A program made the position numbers and the translations under genes. DNA of 20,215 nucleotides. Origin: Firmicutes bacterium UBA1764 (GTDB taxonomy: Bacteria > Bacillota > Clostridia > Peptostreptococcales > Anaerovoracaceae). The notes beneath the pieces were generated by a model, which was given only the letters and a program-made list of their open reading frames with translations, did not search any database and was not told the origin of the DNA. Shown in pieces: positions 1 to 7,115 of this stretch; within the stretch, counting starts at the first letter, position 1, and each line of letters begins with the position of its first letter. The stretch covers positions 1-20,215 of the forward strand of contig DCHA01000037.1 of NCBI GenBank assembly GCA_002315535.1, in the 5' to 3' direction.

Positions 1-340
1 AATAACTCCATACATTACAGGAAATGGTACTATACACAGCATTTCCTATCAATTAATACCAAAATATAAAATGCGCAACCTTGAGGTGCAGGTTGCGCTT
101 GAATGCCGAGCTCTGTTCTTTTTCAATTCACACCCATTTTCACACCCATTTTGTATGAAATTGTATGGATTTGCATTAACTTATATGAAACTTAGATATC
201 TTGTAATAATTGATATTCCAACGATTTATAGACTTTTATAAAAATATATAAATCTTTATTTTTTCACTGGTTTATTACAATACCTAATTTCATTTATTTC
301 TATCCTCCTTGATTTTTCAAGGTTTTCCCCTTTTTTCTAA
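1..340. other. Non-coding left edge with a short tandem repeat
   Basis: I see no convincing gene here. The stretch is AT-rich. It contains a loose inverted repeat (AGGAAATG at 19-26 with CATTTCCT at 40-47), a 9-bp hairpin at 73-98 (listed separately), and a perfect tandem pair of the 12-mer TTCACACCCATT at 127-138 and 139-150, followed by two TTGTATG words at 151-157 and 161-167. Such short direct repeats next to a hairpin sometimes mark the end of an integrated element, but no integrase or tRNA is visible, so this is only a possibility. From about 181 to 340 nothing stands out. Confidence 0.5.
73..98 (-). terminator. GC-rich hairpin, possible terminator
   Basis: A perfect 9-bp stem (GCGCAACCT at 73-81, AGGTTGCGC at 90-98) closes an 8-nt loop. 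Read on the minus strand, the stem is followed by ATTTTATATTTT, a T-rich but broken tail. It would stop a minus-strand transcript coming from the right, but the nearest minus-strand gene already has its own terminator at 341-392, so the gene it serves is unclear. Confidence 0.45.
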
Positions 341-392
341 ATTAAAAAAGAGTTCAACTAATTGATTATTATATCAAAAATTGAACTCTTCC
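341..392 (-). terminator. Rho-independent terminator of the M42 peptidase operon
   Basis: A perfect 10-bp inverted repeat (AAGAGTTCAA at 348-357 and TTGAACTCTT at 381-390) with a 23-nt loop lies just beyond the stop codon at 420. On the minus strand the stem runs into TTTTTTAAT, the expected U-tract. The stem is not GC-rich, but position and tail fit termination of the leftward transcript. Confidence 0.75.
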
Positions 393-419
393 TCAACATA
401 TATAAGGCGGCTATCACCG

Positions 420-1499
420 CTAAAGCTTGTCAATTACGTCCTTGTTCAGATTCTTTACGACTTCTGTGATAAGAGCGGCGGTTGCCTCAAAATCGATATA
501 GGATGTAATGCAATTCATGGAATGAATGTATCTTACCGGGACTCCGGCAGTAACTGCAGGGATGCCAAGAAGCGAAGTATTAATTACAGCAGCATCATTG
601 CCGCCACCCTCTCTGACAGATTCCTGAACAAGCATATTCTTTTCATGCGCCAAATCCAGCACAAATCTTTGAAGCCTTGGAGAGCATATTACAGAAACGT
701 CCATATGTCTGAACATTGGGCCCTTCTTTAACGCTGTCTGAATTGCGTAGTCCTCTGTAAATGTGTCGTCTGCCGGGCAGCCTTCGTAGCAAATCGCAAG
801 ATCCGGCTTTACGTGATTAACGGAAACCTTTGCCCCGCGTTCGCCCACCTCTTCCTGAGATGAGAATACACCTACTACGTCTACATCAAGCTCAACTTCA
901 TCAAGACGCCTCAGGGTTTCCAGAAGAGCGGCGCAGCCAATTCTGCAGTCAAATGCTTTACCAAACATTAGGCCATGCTCTTCATCAAATTCAAATCTGC
1001 TTGCAGGAACAACGGGCTCACCCATGCGAATCTTGAATTCATCTCTGGCCTCTTCTAAAGATCTGGCGCCAATATCAATAGCCAAATCTCTATCCTGCAT
1101 GTTTGCAGCAGCTTCACCTGCTAAAACAAAATGTTTCGGCTTATTTACAAAAATACCTGATAGCCACTTGCCTTCACTATTCCTGACAAGAACCTTTGAT
1201 GCAGGAAGTGTTGATCTGGTCCAGCCTCCAAGGCTTACCACGCGAAGCGTCCCGTTTGGTTTTATTGAATGAATCATAAAGCCAACCTCATCGCTGTGAG
1301 CATCAAGCATAACTACAGGCTTGTTACCTGTATTCTTTTTTCTGTAAAAATAAAGATTCCTGAGTTTATCTTCTTCGATGTTTGCGAAGTCTGATGCAAA
1401 GCCTTTGGCAATCTCAAGCACCTCTTCTTCAAAGCCTGATGCAGCTCTGGCATTAGAAAGCTCTTCTATTAATTTCAAACACTTTTGATCGTAGTTCAT
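420..1499 (-). CDS. M42 family metallopeptidase (aminopeptidase/YsdC/FrvX type)
   Basis: The 359-residue protein has the full co-catalytic metal signature of peptidase family M42, which are cytosolic dodecameric aminopeptidases that trim peptides. Visible residues are His68 and Asp70 in DAHSDEVGF, the bridging Asp184 in FGKAFDCRIG, the catalytic Glu216 with ligand Glu217 in SSQEEVGERG, and His326 in RYIHS. The position that is usually an Asp ligand is Glu239 (YEGCPADD), a conservative change. Length is normal for the family. The start is supported by GGGAGG eight bases upstream. It is the second gene of a two-gene minus-strand operon, 28 bp after the HEYGH membrane protein, and ends in a terminator at 341-392. 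The family is secure; the peptide preference is unknown. Confidence 0.93.
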   Translation of the reverse strand: MNYDQKCLKLIEELSNARAASGFEEEVLEIAKGFASDFANIEEDKLRNLYFYRKKNTGNKPVVMLDAHSDEVGFMIHSIKPNGTLRVVSLGGWTRSTLPASKVLVRNSEGKWLSGIFVNKPKHFVLAGEAAANMQDRDLAIDIGARSLEEARDEFKIRMGEPVVPASRFEFDEEHGLMFGKAFDCRIGCAALLETLRRLDEVELDVDVVGVFSSQEEVGERGAKVSVNHVKPDLAICYEGCPADDTFTEDYAIQTALKKGPMFRHMDVSVICSPRLQRFVLDLAHEKNMLVQESVREGGGNDAAVINTSLLGIPAVTAGVPVRYIHSMNCITSYIDFEATAALITEVVKNLNKDVIDKL

Positions 1500-1527
1500 A
1501 TTATTCCTCCCGGTTATATTGTCAAAT

Positions 1528-1974
1528 CTATCTTTCAGGTGCTTTTAAGCCTGTTATCTTTTCGCCCCAGGCATTAGCCCAGCTTTCAGGATAAAAGCTT
1601 ACATATGGTATATTTTTTTCTTTGCGCATTCTTCCAAAGCATGGGGTAAACGCCCAAACCATAGATGGAATAGCAATTACAAACATAAACAGCGGCCCAA
1701 GCACTACTGACTGCAGTGTATGTCCGTACTCATGAACCAATACCTCGGAAGCATCATCCGCATTTTCATGTCCATAAAAAATAAACATTCCGCATCCGCA
1801 TGAAAAAGAGAATTTCCAATGTGTAACCAAAGCTCCATGGTAGTATGAATGCTTTCGCCTTGGATTAATGATTGTAAGTATTATCAGAATCAATATGCCA
1901 AGTGCGTTTTGGATAATTCCCCATGTGAGCTGAATTATCGTATATAAAATATGATTAAGCGTATATTTTTTCAT
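1528..1974 (-). CDS. Small membrane protein with HEYGH zinc-peptidase-like motif
   Basis: A 148-residue protein with one or two hydrophobic segments near residues 10-37 and another near 90-110. Between them is HEYGH (81-85), an HExxH-type zinc-binding motif, and downstream is a conserved-looking FYPESWANAWGE block (128-138) whose Glu could be a third ligand. I recognise this architecture from uncharacterised membrane proteins of Firmicutes and Bacteroidetes, not from a named peptidase. Whether it is proteolytic is not shown. A strong AGGAGG lies about 12 bases before the ATG. It is first in the operon with the M42 peptidase. The divergent gap to the creatininase gene must hold its promoter; a TATAAT on the minus strand at 2006-2001 is a candidate -10 without a clear -35. 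Confidence 0.8.
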   Translation of the reverse strand: MKKYTLNHILYTIIQLTWGIIQNALGILILIILTIINPRRKHSYYHGALVTHWKFSFSCGCGMFIFYGHENADDASEVLVHEYGHTLQSVVLGPLFMFVIAIPSMVWAFTPCFGRMRKEKNIPYVSFYPESWANAWGEKITGLKAPER

Positions 1975-2044
1975 TTTTCCGGAGTTCCTCCTGTATAGTA
2001 ATTATATTTTACTACACCTAATATATAATATCTTATTTAGATTT

Positions 2045-2072
2045 TTTGCAAAGGCTTTTTTTATGCTATAAT
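2045..2072 (+). promoter_or_regulatory. Sigma-A-like promoter of the creatininase operon
   Basis: TATAAT at 2067-2072 is preceded by TTTGCA at 2045-2050 (16-nt spacer; the overlapping TTGCAA gives 15). Position suits a start near 2080, about 25 bases before the ATG at 2107, with AAAAGGAG as ribosome binding site. Confidence 0.6.
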
Positions 2073-2106
2073 TAAATATTAATTTTAGTCGCAAAAGGAG
2101 TGCCTT

Positions 2107-2889
2107 ATGTTTTTAGATCAGATGAATTATCTTGAGGTTGAAGAATACCTTAAGCATCACGATTCAATAATCATCGTAACAGGCAGTACAGAAAACCACG
2201 GCAAGCATATGCCACTTGGTACCGACACGATGATTCCAACAAAAATTGCCAAATTAATTGACGAAAGAATGGGAAAGGACATAGTTATCGCTCCGCCCCT
2301 CCCCTATGGCTCAACATCTGATTTGATGGGTTTCGCGGGGACTCTTTCAATTGGGCCGGAGCTGTTAATTCAAGTACTTGATAAACTATGCGGCCAGCTG
2401 ATCGAATATGGCTTTAAGCACTTTATTATCCTAAACGGCCATGGAGGAAACAGCAAATCAATTGAGCAAGTTGGCTTTGACCTTTACAAGCAAGGAGCAA
2501 TTCTTGCCAGAGTTGACTGGTGGTTAATAGCCGGTGACCTCAATCCTTATTGGAAGGGTGGTCATGGCGGAGCAGAAGAAGCCGCTGGCGTAATGGCTGT
2601 TGATCCTTCACTTATTAAAATGAAATACATAAACGAAGGAGAAAACTTTGTAAACGATCTCGGAGACGAGCTTCCAACATACCAATGGACTACTGTTAAA
2701 TTCGGTGGCAGTACAATCACAATCCCAAGACCAATTAAGAACACAACCGACAACGGGTGGAATGAATATAGCTTGACTACAGACAGGCCGCCTAAGGCAG
2801 ATCCAAAGTGGGGAACCGAAATGGTAAATGCTATGGCAGACTATGTAAAAGAATTTGTACCTGCATTTGAAAAGGTTTCAAAATATTAA
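2107..2889 (+). CDS. Creatininase-family amidohydrolase
   Basis: A 260-residue protein of the creatininase superfamily, metal-dependent enzymes that hydrolyse cyclic or linear amide bonds (creatininase, formamide hydrolases, MftE-type peptidases). Metal ligands fit the family: Glu29 and His31 in GSTENHG, Asp40 in PLGTD, His112 in the NGHGGN signature, and Glu157/158 after GGHGG. The usual GSTEQHGPH is here GSTENHGKH. The real substrate cannot be read from sequence; creatinine is only one option. The ribosome binding site AAAAGGAG supports the ATG at 2107. It opens a three-gene operon with a GPH carrier (24 bp downstream) and an Ntn amide hydrolase, which suggests a shared job in taking up and cleaving an amide. 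Confidence 0.9.
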   Translation: MFLDQMNYLEVEEYLKHHDSIIIVTGSTENHGKHMPLGTDTMIPTKIAKLIDERMGKDIVIAPPLPYGSTSDLMGFAGTLSIGPELLIQVLDKLCGQLIEYGFKHFIILNGHGGNSKSIEQVGFDLYKQGAILARVDWWLIAGDLNPYWKGGHGGAEEAAGVMAVDPSLIKMKYINEGENFVNDLGDELPTYQWTTVKFGGSTITIPRPIKNTTDNGWNEYSLTTDRPPKADPKWGTEMVNAMADYVKEFVPAFEKVSKY

Positions 2890-2913
2890 AACTATCCCTA
2901 AAGGAGCAAACTT

Positions 2914-4287
2914 ATGAAAAATGAAAAATCCGAAGTAAAACTTCTAGAGAAAATCGGCTTTGCCGGATTTTCCATGTCAAACAACATTGTTTTTAACTTC
3001 AAAAGCCTCTACTACCTGACATTCTTAAAAATGATTTTAGGCATCCCAGTTTTTTGGGCAGGAACAATTCTTACCATTGGAACAGTTTGGGATGCAATCA
3101 ACGATCCTCTCATTGGATATTGGTCTGTCAACCACAAATTCAAAACCGGTGAAAAAATAAGACCTCTCACAAAGGTGTTCGCACTGCCTTGGGGTATTAC
3201 AGTTGTATTGATGTATGCGAACTTCCATTTAACTCCGGTCGCAACCATTATTGTAAGCATACTTATCTATTTAGTATTTGAAGCTTTCTATACCTTCCTT
3301 TGCATTCCTTATAATTCAATGGCAACTCTGTCATCAAATCTGGATACAGACAGACGCGCTATCAACTCCTTCAGATCCGTCGGAGGACTGATGGGCACAG
3401 TAATCGGGGCTCTGGCAATCCCAACAATCGTAAAGATGTTCGGAGGACTTAAGTCCGCTATCTATACAGAAGCTGACTCTGCAGCACTTTTAAAGACATC
3501 CATACTCATGGCTGTAATTGCAATCATCGGATGCATGGTTCACTACTTCACATCCAAGGAAAGAGTTCACCAGCAGAATGATAACGAGGAACATATCGCA
3601 TTCCTAGATACATTCAAGATGCTCTTTTCCATTAAATCCTGGGTTGCTAATATGCTGTTCATTCTTTGCTATGGAATTGCTTCTGCTTTGGTAATGAACG
3701 AAATTAACGACTATGCTGCATACATCTATGGCGACTCAACTCTGGCAACACCGGTTCTCGCAGTATATATTGTTGCAGCTATTATCGGGTCAGTTCTCAT
3801 CAGCAAAATTGACGACAAGCTTGGTCGCAAGAACACTATGATTCTTTCTGCAATAATTCAGATTGTCGGAAAGATTCCATTTATCATTAATCCTTACTCA
3901 ATGATGAATATTTATATCAATTCAGCAACCTGCGCTCTTGGTATTCAAGGAGCATTCATTCTCTTCAACACAAACCGCAATAATGTTTCAGATATTGTTG
4001 AATTTAAATTCGGAAGAAGAATCGATTCAATGGTTGCAACCTGCGACAATCTTATCACCAAGCTTGCCGAAGCCGTTGCTGTTTGGATTATGGGAATTGC
4101 TCTCTCCGGAGCCGGATATGATGCAGCTCTTGGCGTTGCTCAAACAGCCGCAACAAAGTCAACAATATGCGCACTTCTCGGTTGGGTTCCTGCAGTAATC
4201 TGCGTATTCATGGGATACTTCGCATACAGATGCAACATAGTTGATGAATATAAACTTGAACAATCAAAGTTTCAAAATAAACAGTAG
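2914..4287 (+). CDS. GPH-type (glycoside-pentoside-hexuronide) major facilitator
   Basis: A 457-residue polytopic membrane protein with about 12 hydrophobic segments. The N-terminal block with TVWDAINDPLIGYW (residues 58-70) is the hallmark of the MFS_2/GPH symporters, in which the Asp residues take part in cation coupling. GPH members normally carry sugars and glycosides with Na+ or H+. Here the two neighbours are amide hydrolases, so the cargo may be an acylated amine or a conjugate rather than a plain sugar; that is inference. AAAGGAG precedes the ATG, and the stop codon TAG is the start of the next gene's AGGAGG. Membrane location and family are secure; substrate is open. Confidence 0.88.
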   Translation: MKNEKSEVKLLEKIGFAGFSMSNNIVFNFKSLYYLTFLKMILGIPVFWAGTILTIGTVWDAINDPLIGYWSVNHKFKTGEKIRPLTKVFALPWGITVVLMYANFHLTPVATIIVSILIYLVFEAFYTFLCIPYNSMATLSSNLDTDRRAINSFRSVGGLMGTVIGALAIPTIVKMFGGLKSAIYTEADSAALLKTSILMAVIAIIGCMVHYFTSKERVHQQNDNEEHIAFLDTFKMLFSIKSWVANMLFILCYGIASALVMNEINDYAAYIYGDSTLATPVLAVYIVAAIIGSVLISKIDDKLGRKNTMILSAIIQIVGKIPFIINPYSMMNIYINSATCALGIQGAFILFNTNRNNVSDIVEFKFGRRIDSMVATCDNLITKLAEAVAVWIMGIALSGAGYDAALGVAQTAATKSTICALLGWVPAVICVFMGYFAYRCNIVDEYKLEQSKFQNKQ

Positions 4288-4298
4288 GAGGAAATACC

Positions 4299-5474
4299 AT
4301 GTCTAATCCACATATGCTCGTGCAGGATGAGAAATTTAACAGCTTATTTGATTCGATAAAAAGACTGGATGAAAGAGGCGTGCTGTACAGCATCGAATGC
4401 AGCCACAACTACTACGAGCTTGATGAAATGATCGCAATGCATGTTGGAGGCGCAGGATGCTCAACCTTTACAGCAAAGAATACTGAAGGTCAGTGCATCA
4501 TGGGCAGAAACTATGATTACACTCACTACAAATTCAATAACGAAACCTATAAGAATGAGGATAAAACCGGCTTAGCAATTATCGTCAAAAACAATTTTGC
4601 CGGAGCTAAATATAAATCAATAGGCGTTGCTGACGGATTCTGGCTTGATGTAAAAAACGGAAGCATGTTTGAAGGCTGCCTTGATAATGGAGTGAATGAT
4701 ATTTCCGCACTTGCATTAGCCCCCTTCCTTTGCATGGATGGAATAAATGATGCGGGTCTCGCGGTTTCCATTATGGCTCTTCCGACAGAATGCAGATGGG
4801 ATGAAATTGATTATGTCGATCCTTCAACATTTGACGAAAAGCAAATGCACCTTTCCGAAAGGTTTATCTTTGATGAACCGGGCAAGGTGCCTGAAAAATT
4901 AAGTCCCAGAGCTTTCACAGGCTGCATCGCAGTAAACACAGCGGACAAGAAGGCATGGAAGGTATATAAGAATTTTGCAACATGGCAAAAGGATGAGGGA
5001 AAGAAAACCATACTCCACACTGTTCTCATGAGAATCATTTTAGACAATGCCTCCTGCTGCAAGGAAGCAGCTGCCTACGCACAAAACTTTAATATCAAAT
5101 CAGCTATGCCTGATTGGGATTATCACATTCTCGTAACTGATAAGTCCGGTGAAAGCCTTGTCTTTGAATGGATAGATAATAAGCTTGTTGTTCTTCCTCT
5201 AACCCATGCGACAAATTTCTATGCCGGAAGAGAAGACAGATACGGCGCAGGATACGATAGGGATAAGATCGTAGAGGGTGCACAAGAAAAATATGAGGAG
5301 CTTGGCTTCTCAGAAAACGCAGCAAAATATGCTCTGGCACTGGCTTCACAAAACCCATTTGATAAATCAAGCAAGGGCTTTACCCAGTGGAGCAATCTTT
5401 ACAACCTGGAAGAAAAGTCTCTGAAGCTCTGGCTCTTCATGGACTACGAAAAATCATACGACTTTAAGCTGTAA
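4299..5474 (+). CDS. Ntn amide hydrolase, choloylglycine/penicillin-acylase-like, with long propeptide
   Basis: A 391-residue protein of the linear-amide C-N hydrolase group (bile salt hydrolase, penicillin V acylase, C45-like acyltransferases). These enzymes use an N-terminal Cys exposed by self-cleavage. The predicted nucleophile is Cys54 in GGAGCSTF. Arg70 and Asp73 in GRNYDY stand 16 and 19 residues later, matching the Cys2/Arg/Asp spacing of bile salt hydrolases. A MDGINDAGLAVS block (146-157) matches the family's MDGxNExGL motif. The nucleophile is internal, so about 53 residues should be removed, much more than in penicillin V acylase. No secretion signal is evident. Start supported by AGGAGG seven bases upstream. 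Third in the operon, followed by a terminator at 5501. Confidence 0.85.
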   Translation: MSNPHMLVQDEKFNSLFDSIKRLDERGVLYSIECSHNYYELDEMIAMHVGGAGCSTFTAKNTEGQCIMGRNYDYTHYKFNNETYKNEDKTGLAIIVKNNFAGAKYKSIGVADGFWLDVKNGSMFEGCLDNGVNDISALALAPFLCMDGINDAGLAVSIMALPTECRWDEIDYVDPSTFDEKQMHLSERFIFDEPGKVPEKLSPRAFTGCIAVNTADKKAWKVYKNFATWQKDEGKKTILHTVLMRIILDNASCCKEAAAYAQNFNIKSAMPDWDYHILVTDKSGESLVFEWIDNKLVVLPLTHATNFYAGREDRYGAGYDRDKIVEGAQEKYEELGFSENAAKYALALASQNPFDKSSKGFTQWSNLYNLEEKSLKLWLFMDYEKSYDFKL

Positions 5475-5500
5475 ACTAATTCATTATTTCTTGATATAAC

Positions 5501-5540
5501 AAAACCCCTTTCATTTTTTCAATGAAAGGGGTTTTTAAAA
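5501..5540 (+). terminator. Strong terminator of the creatininase-GPH-Ntn operon
   Basis: A perfect 15-bp stem (5501-5515 with 5521-5535) closes a 5-nt loop; AAAACCCC on the left and GGGGTTTTT on the right. It lies 26 bases after the stop codon of the Ntn hydrolase. The minus-strand reading also gives a T-tract, so it can act in both directions. Confidence 0.9.
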
Positions 5541-5586
5541 AACGCTGGGAACAGGAACTTCGTTATTTCCTTCCCCAGCGTTTTTT
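5537..5586 (-). terminator. Terminator of the lipocalin-like gene, bidirectional
   Basis: A second hairpin overlaps the tail of the first: AAAAAACGCTGGG (5537-5549) pairs with CCCAGCGTTTTTT (5574-5586), with an inner AGGAA/TTCCT stem at 5553-5557 and 5567-5571. On the minus strand it follows the stop at 5595 and ends in a T6 tract. The two terminators sit back to back between convergent genes. Confidence 0.88.
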
Positions 5587-5594
5587 CTGTCTTA

Positions 5595-6590
5595 TTAAAA
5601 TTCTACCCGCTTAAACAAGTTCTTCATTGAGATGTTTGTAGAGCCACTTGATAGAGCTTCTTTATTTAATACACCCGGGAGTAGTTCTGCAAAAGCATAA
5701 CCAACTATTTCACCGTCAAGCTTCTTTATAGCGCAAAGCTCTTCAAAATATGCAAAGTTCATATGACCTTCCTGCAGAGGCTCTATGATATAGTCCTGAT
5801 CCTTTTCATTCATATGCAGCTTCCAGCCGCTTGACCATTTCAGGCCATTAAACTCAGTTACGGAAGTACTCTCAATTGTGTAGTTATTCAGCCTGTGATA
5901 AGCTCCATCTTTTCCGATAAAGGTCCCGTCAAATTCAGGAATTTCATTGTGAGGGAATGTAAAGAGCATTACCTCCTCATCATCAAAGAATCTGAGAGAG
6001 AACCATTCCCAGTGACAGGACATATTTGCCATGTTATATGTACCGCCCTGCTTGTCAAACCAGGTCTTGCCAGTTATTTTTTTCTGAACACCATTTAATG
6101 TGAGAGTCCCTGTTGTAGGCATATTGGTCCATGAATAGTAAAGTGTTGTTGCCTTGGCATCGTCAATTCCCATCTGTAAAAATCCGTTGTCACAATGCCA
6201 GACAGGGCCTTTACCATATGCGCAGTCTACATCAAGCGTAAAATCCTTGTGCCAAAGCTTGATATTAATCCCGCCGGAATTCTTCTTTGCACTGGCAACT
6301 CCGCTGACACTTGCTTCGTTTTCGTCGACATATACCTTAGCCTTTTTTCCGGCCAAGGTCTGAAGATAATAATGACGTTTTTCCTTATAGTCAGTCAGGG
6401 CAACCATCGCAACCTTCGGAACAAAAATGCCAAAGGCAAGGTGCAGCAAGGTGTATTGGTATGAATACATATTGCCTTCTTCATCATGTACTATTCCTGT
6501 TGCATACCACCATTCTCGATTATTCTTGTGAATGCCCCATTCTCTGTCGAAGCTACCATGATTAATCGGATCATATACTATCTTTTTCAT
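5595..6590 (-). CDS. Lipocalin-like domain protein (CrtC/AttH-type)
   Basis: A 331-residue protein of the CrtC/AttH-like lipocalin superfamily, two-domain beta-barrel proteins that include hydroxyneurosporene synthase (CrtC). The family marks are REWWYATG near residues 25-32, TWFDKQGG at 176-183 and CHWEWFSLRF at 192-201. No signal peptide is present, so it is probably cytoplasmic. Members in Clostridia have no assigned role; a carotenoid function is unlikely because no carotenoid genes are near. I chose the ATG at 6590 rather than one seven codons earlier because GGGGAGG lies five bases before it. It is a single-gene unit with its own promoter (6623-6652) and terminator. Confidence 0.8.
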   Translation of the reverse strand: MKKIVYDPINHGSFDREWGIHKNNREWWYATGIVHDEEGNMYSYQYTLLHLAFGIFVPKVAMVALTDYKEKRHYYLQTLAGKKAKVYVDENEASVSGVASAKKNSGGINIKLWHKDFTLDVDCAYGKGPVWHCDNGFLQMGIDDAKATTLYYSWTNMPTTGTLTLNGVQKKITGKTWFDKQGGTYNMANMSCHWEWFSLRFFDDEEVMLFTFPHNEIPEFDGTFIGKDGAYHRLNNYTIESTSVTEFNGLKWSSGWKLHMNEKDQDYIIEPLQEGHMNFAYFEELCAIKKLDGEIVGYAFAELLPGVLNKEALSSGSTNISMKNLFKRVEF

Positions 6591-6622
6591 TGCGACCTCC
6601 CCTGCTAACATTATTTAATAAT

Positions 6623-6652
6623 ACTATATCATTAATATTCGGCATATTACAA
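6623..6652 (-). promoter_or_regulatory. Likely promoter of the lipocalin-like gene
   Basis: On the minus strand TTGTAA (6652-6647) and TATAGT (6628-6623) are separated by 18 bases, about 32 bases upstream of the chosen ATG at 6590. Both hexamers differ from consensus at two positions or fewer. Confidence 0.5.
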
Positions 6653-6727
6653 TGTTGGATTTTACTTCGAGATGCAGAATTCTTTCCCCGGCGTGTTTTT
6701 GCTGACACTTACATGCCTCTCAGAATA

Positions 6728-7010
6728 TTGCCCATCCCAGGGTGTATATTGCCCGTGCTGAGCAAATTAGTGTTTTTAGCATTGCAACTCATACGGATTT
6801 GTGAATTTGTATGAGTTCGTTATTTATTTCGGGGCATTACTCATCGCAATTTCCGACGTGTATGAGTTAGTATTTAATTTTCGCCCATTTACTCATACAA
6901 TTCGCACTTTTGTCTGAGTTGGCCCTCGCAAAAGCACTATTTACTCAGCAGCGCCTAGCCTTCCAAAATCAAAACACAGTCCAATTCTTTCTATTCCGGA
7001 GCCTCTGCTG
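6728..7010 (+). repeat. Intergenic pentamer array, copy A
   Basis: Copy A of a three-copy element. TGAGC at 6759 is followed by ACTCA at 6787, 6839, 6891 and 6943, and TGAGT at 6812, 6863 and 6915. Spacings are 23, 20, 22, 19, 23, 19 and 23 nt. Each ACTCA-N19/20-TGAGT pair can fold as a hairpin; the first (6787-6816) has a 13-bp stem with two G-U pairs and a 4-nt loop. The tail to about 7010 (ending near CCGGAGCCTCTGC) is shared with copy C but not with copy B. By eye, A and C differ at 7 positions and one 1-nt gap over about 222 bp from 6787 to 7008. The 5' fringe has two TTGCCC words at 6728 and 6749. Confidence 0.9.
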
Positions 7011-7060
7011 TCGCCCGCTCTCTTGCCAATCTAAAAAATGAGAATATATACAAAATATGG

Positions 7061-7089
7061 TTGTGTAATTCATTGGGTGATGTTACAAT
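7061..7089 (+). promoter_or_regulatory. Extended -10 promoter of the nuclease-like gene
   Basis: TTGTGT at 7061-7066 and TACAAT at 7084-7089 are exactly 17 bases apart, and TGT directly precedes the -10, giving the extended TGN element. Transcription would start near 7096, about 20 bases before the ATG at 7116. The gene therefore does not depend on read-through from repeat copy A. Confidence 0.65.
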
Positions 7090-7115
7090 TTATTCCAACA
7101 AGGAGAACAATAAAC

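Larger units (their letters stand above)
6591..7060. other. Intergenic region carrying repeat copy A
   Basis: This stretch lies between the divergent lipocalin-like and nuclease genes. From 6591 to 6652 it holds the minus-strand promoter. From 6653 to 6727 I see nothing recognisable. Array copy A follows (6728-7010). From 7011 to 7060 nothing stands out before the nuclease promoter at 7061. No open frame here has a ribosome binding site and convincing composition. Confidence 0.6.

Noticed and set aside
6591..6611. Seven-residue longer start for the lipocalin-like protein
   Set aside because: The strong GGGGAGG lies between the two ATGs and can only serve the inner one at 6590.
6787..6943. 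Series of rho-independent terminators
   Set aside because: The stems are AT-rich, mismatched in hairpins two and three, and lack true T-runs; the first spacer is only loosely T-rich.
6759..6947. CRISPR array
   Set aside because: The motifs are only 5-8 bp and alternate in orientation, the 23-nt spacers are the same in all three copies, and no cas gene is near.
7038..7115. Longer N-terminus of the nuclease-like protein
   Set aside because: It would begin upstream of its own likely promoter (7061-7089), and the ribosome binding site fits the ATG at 7116.
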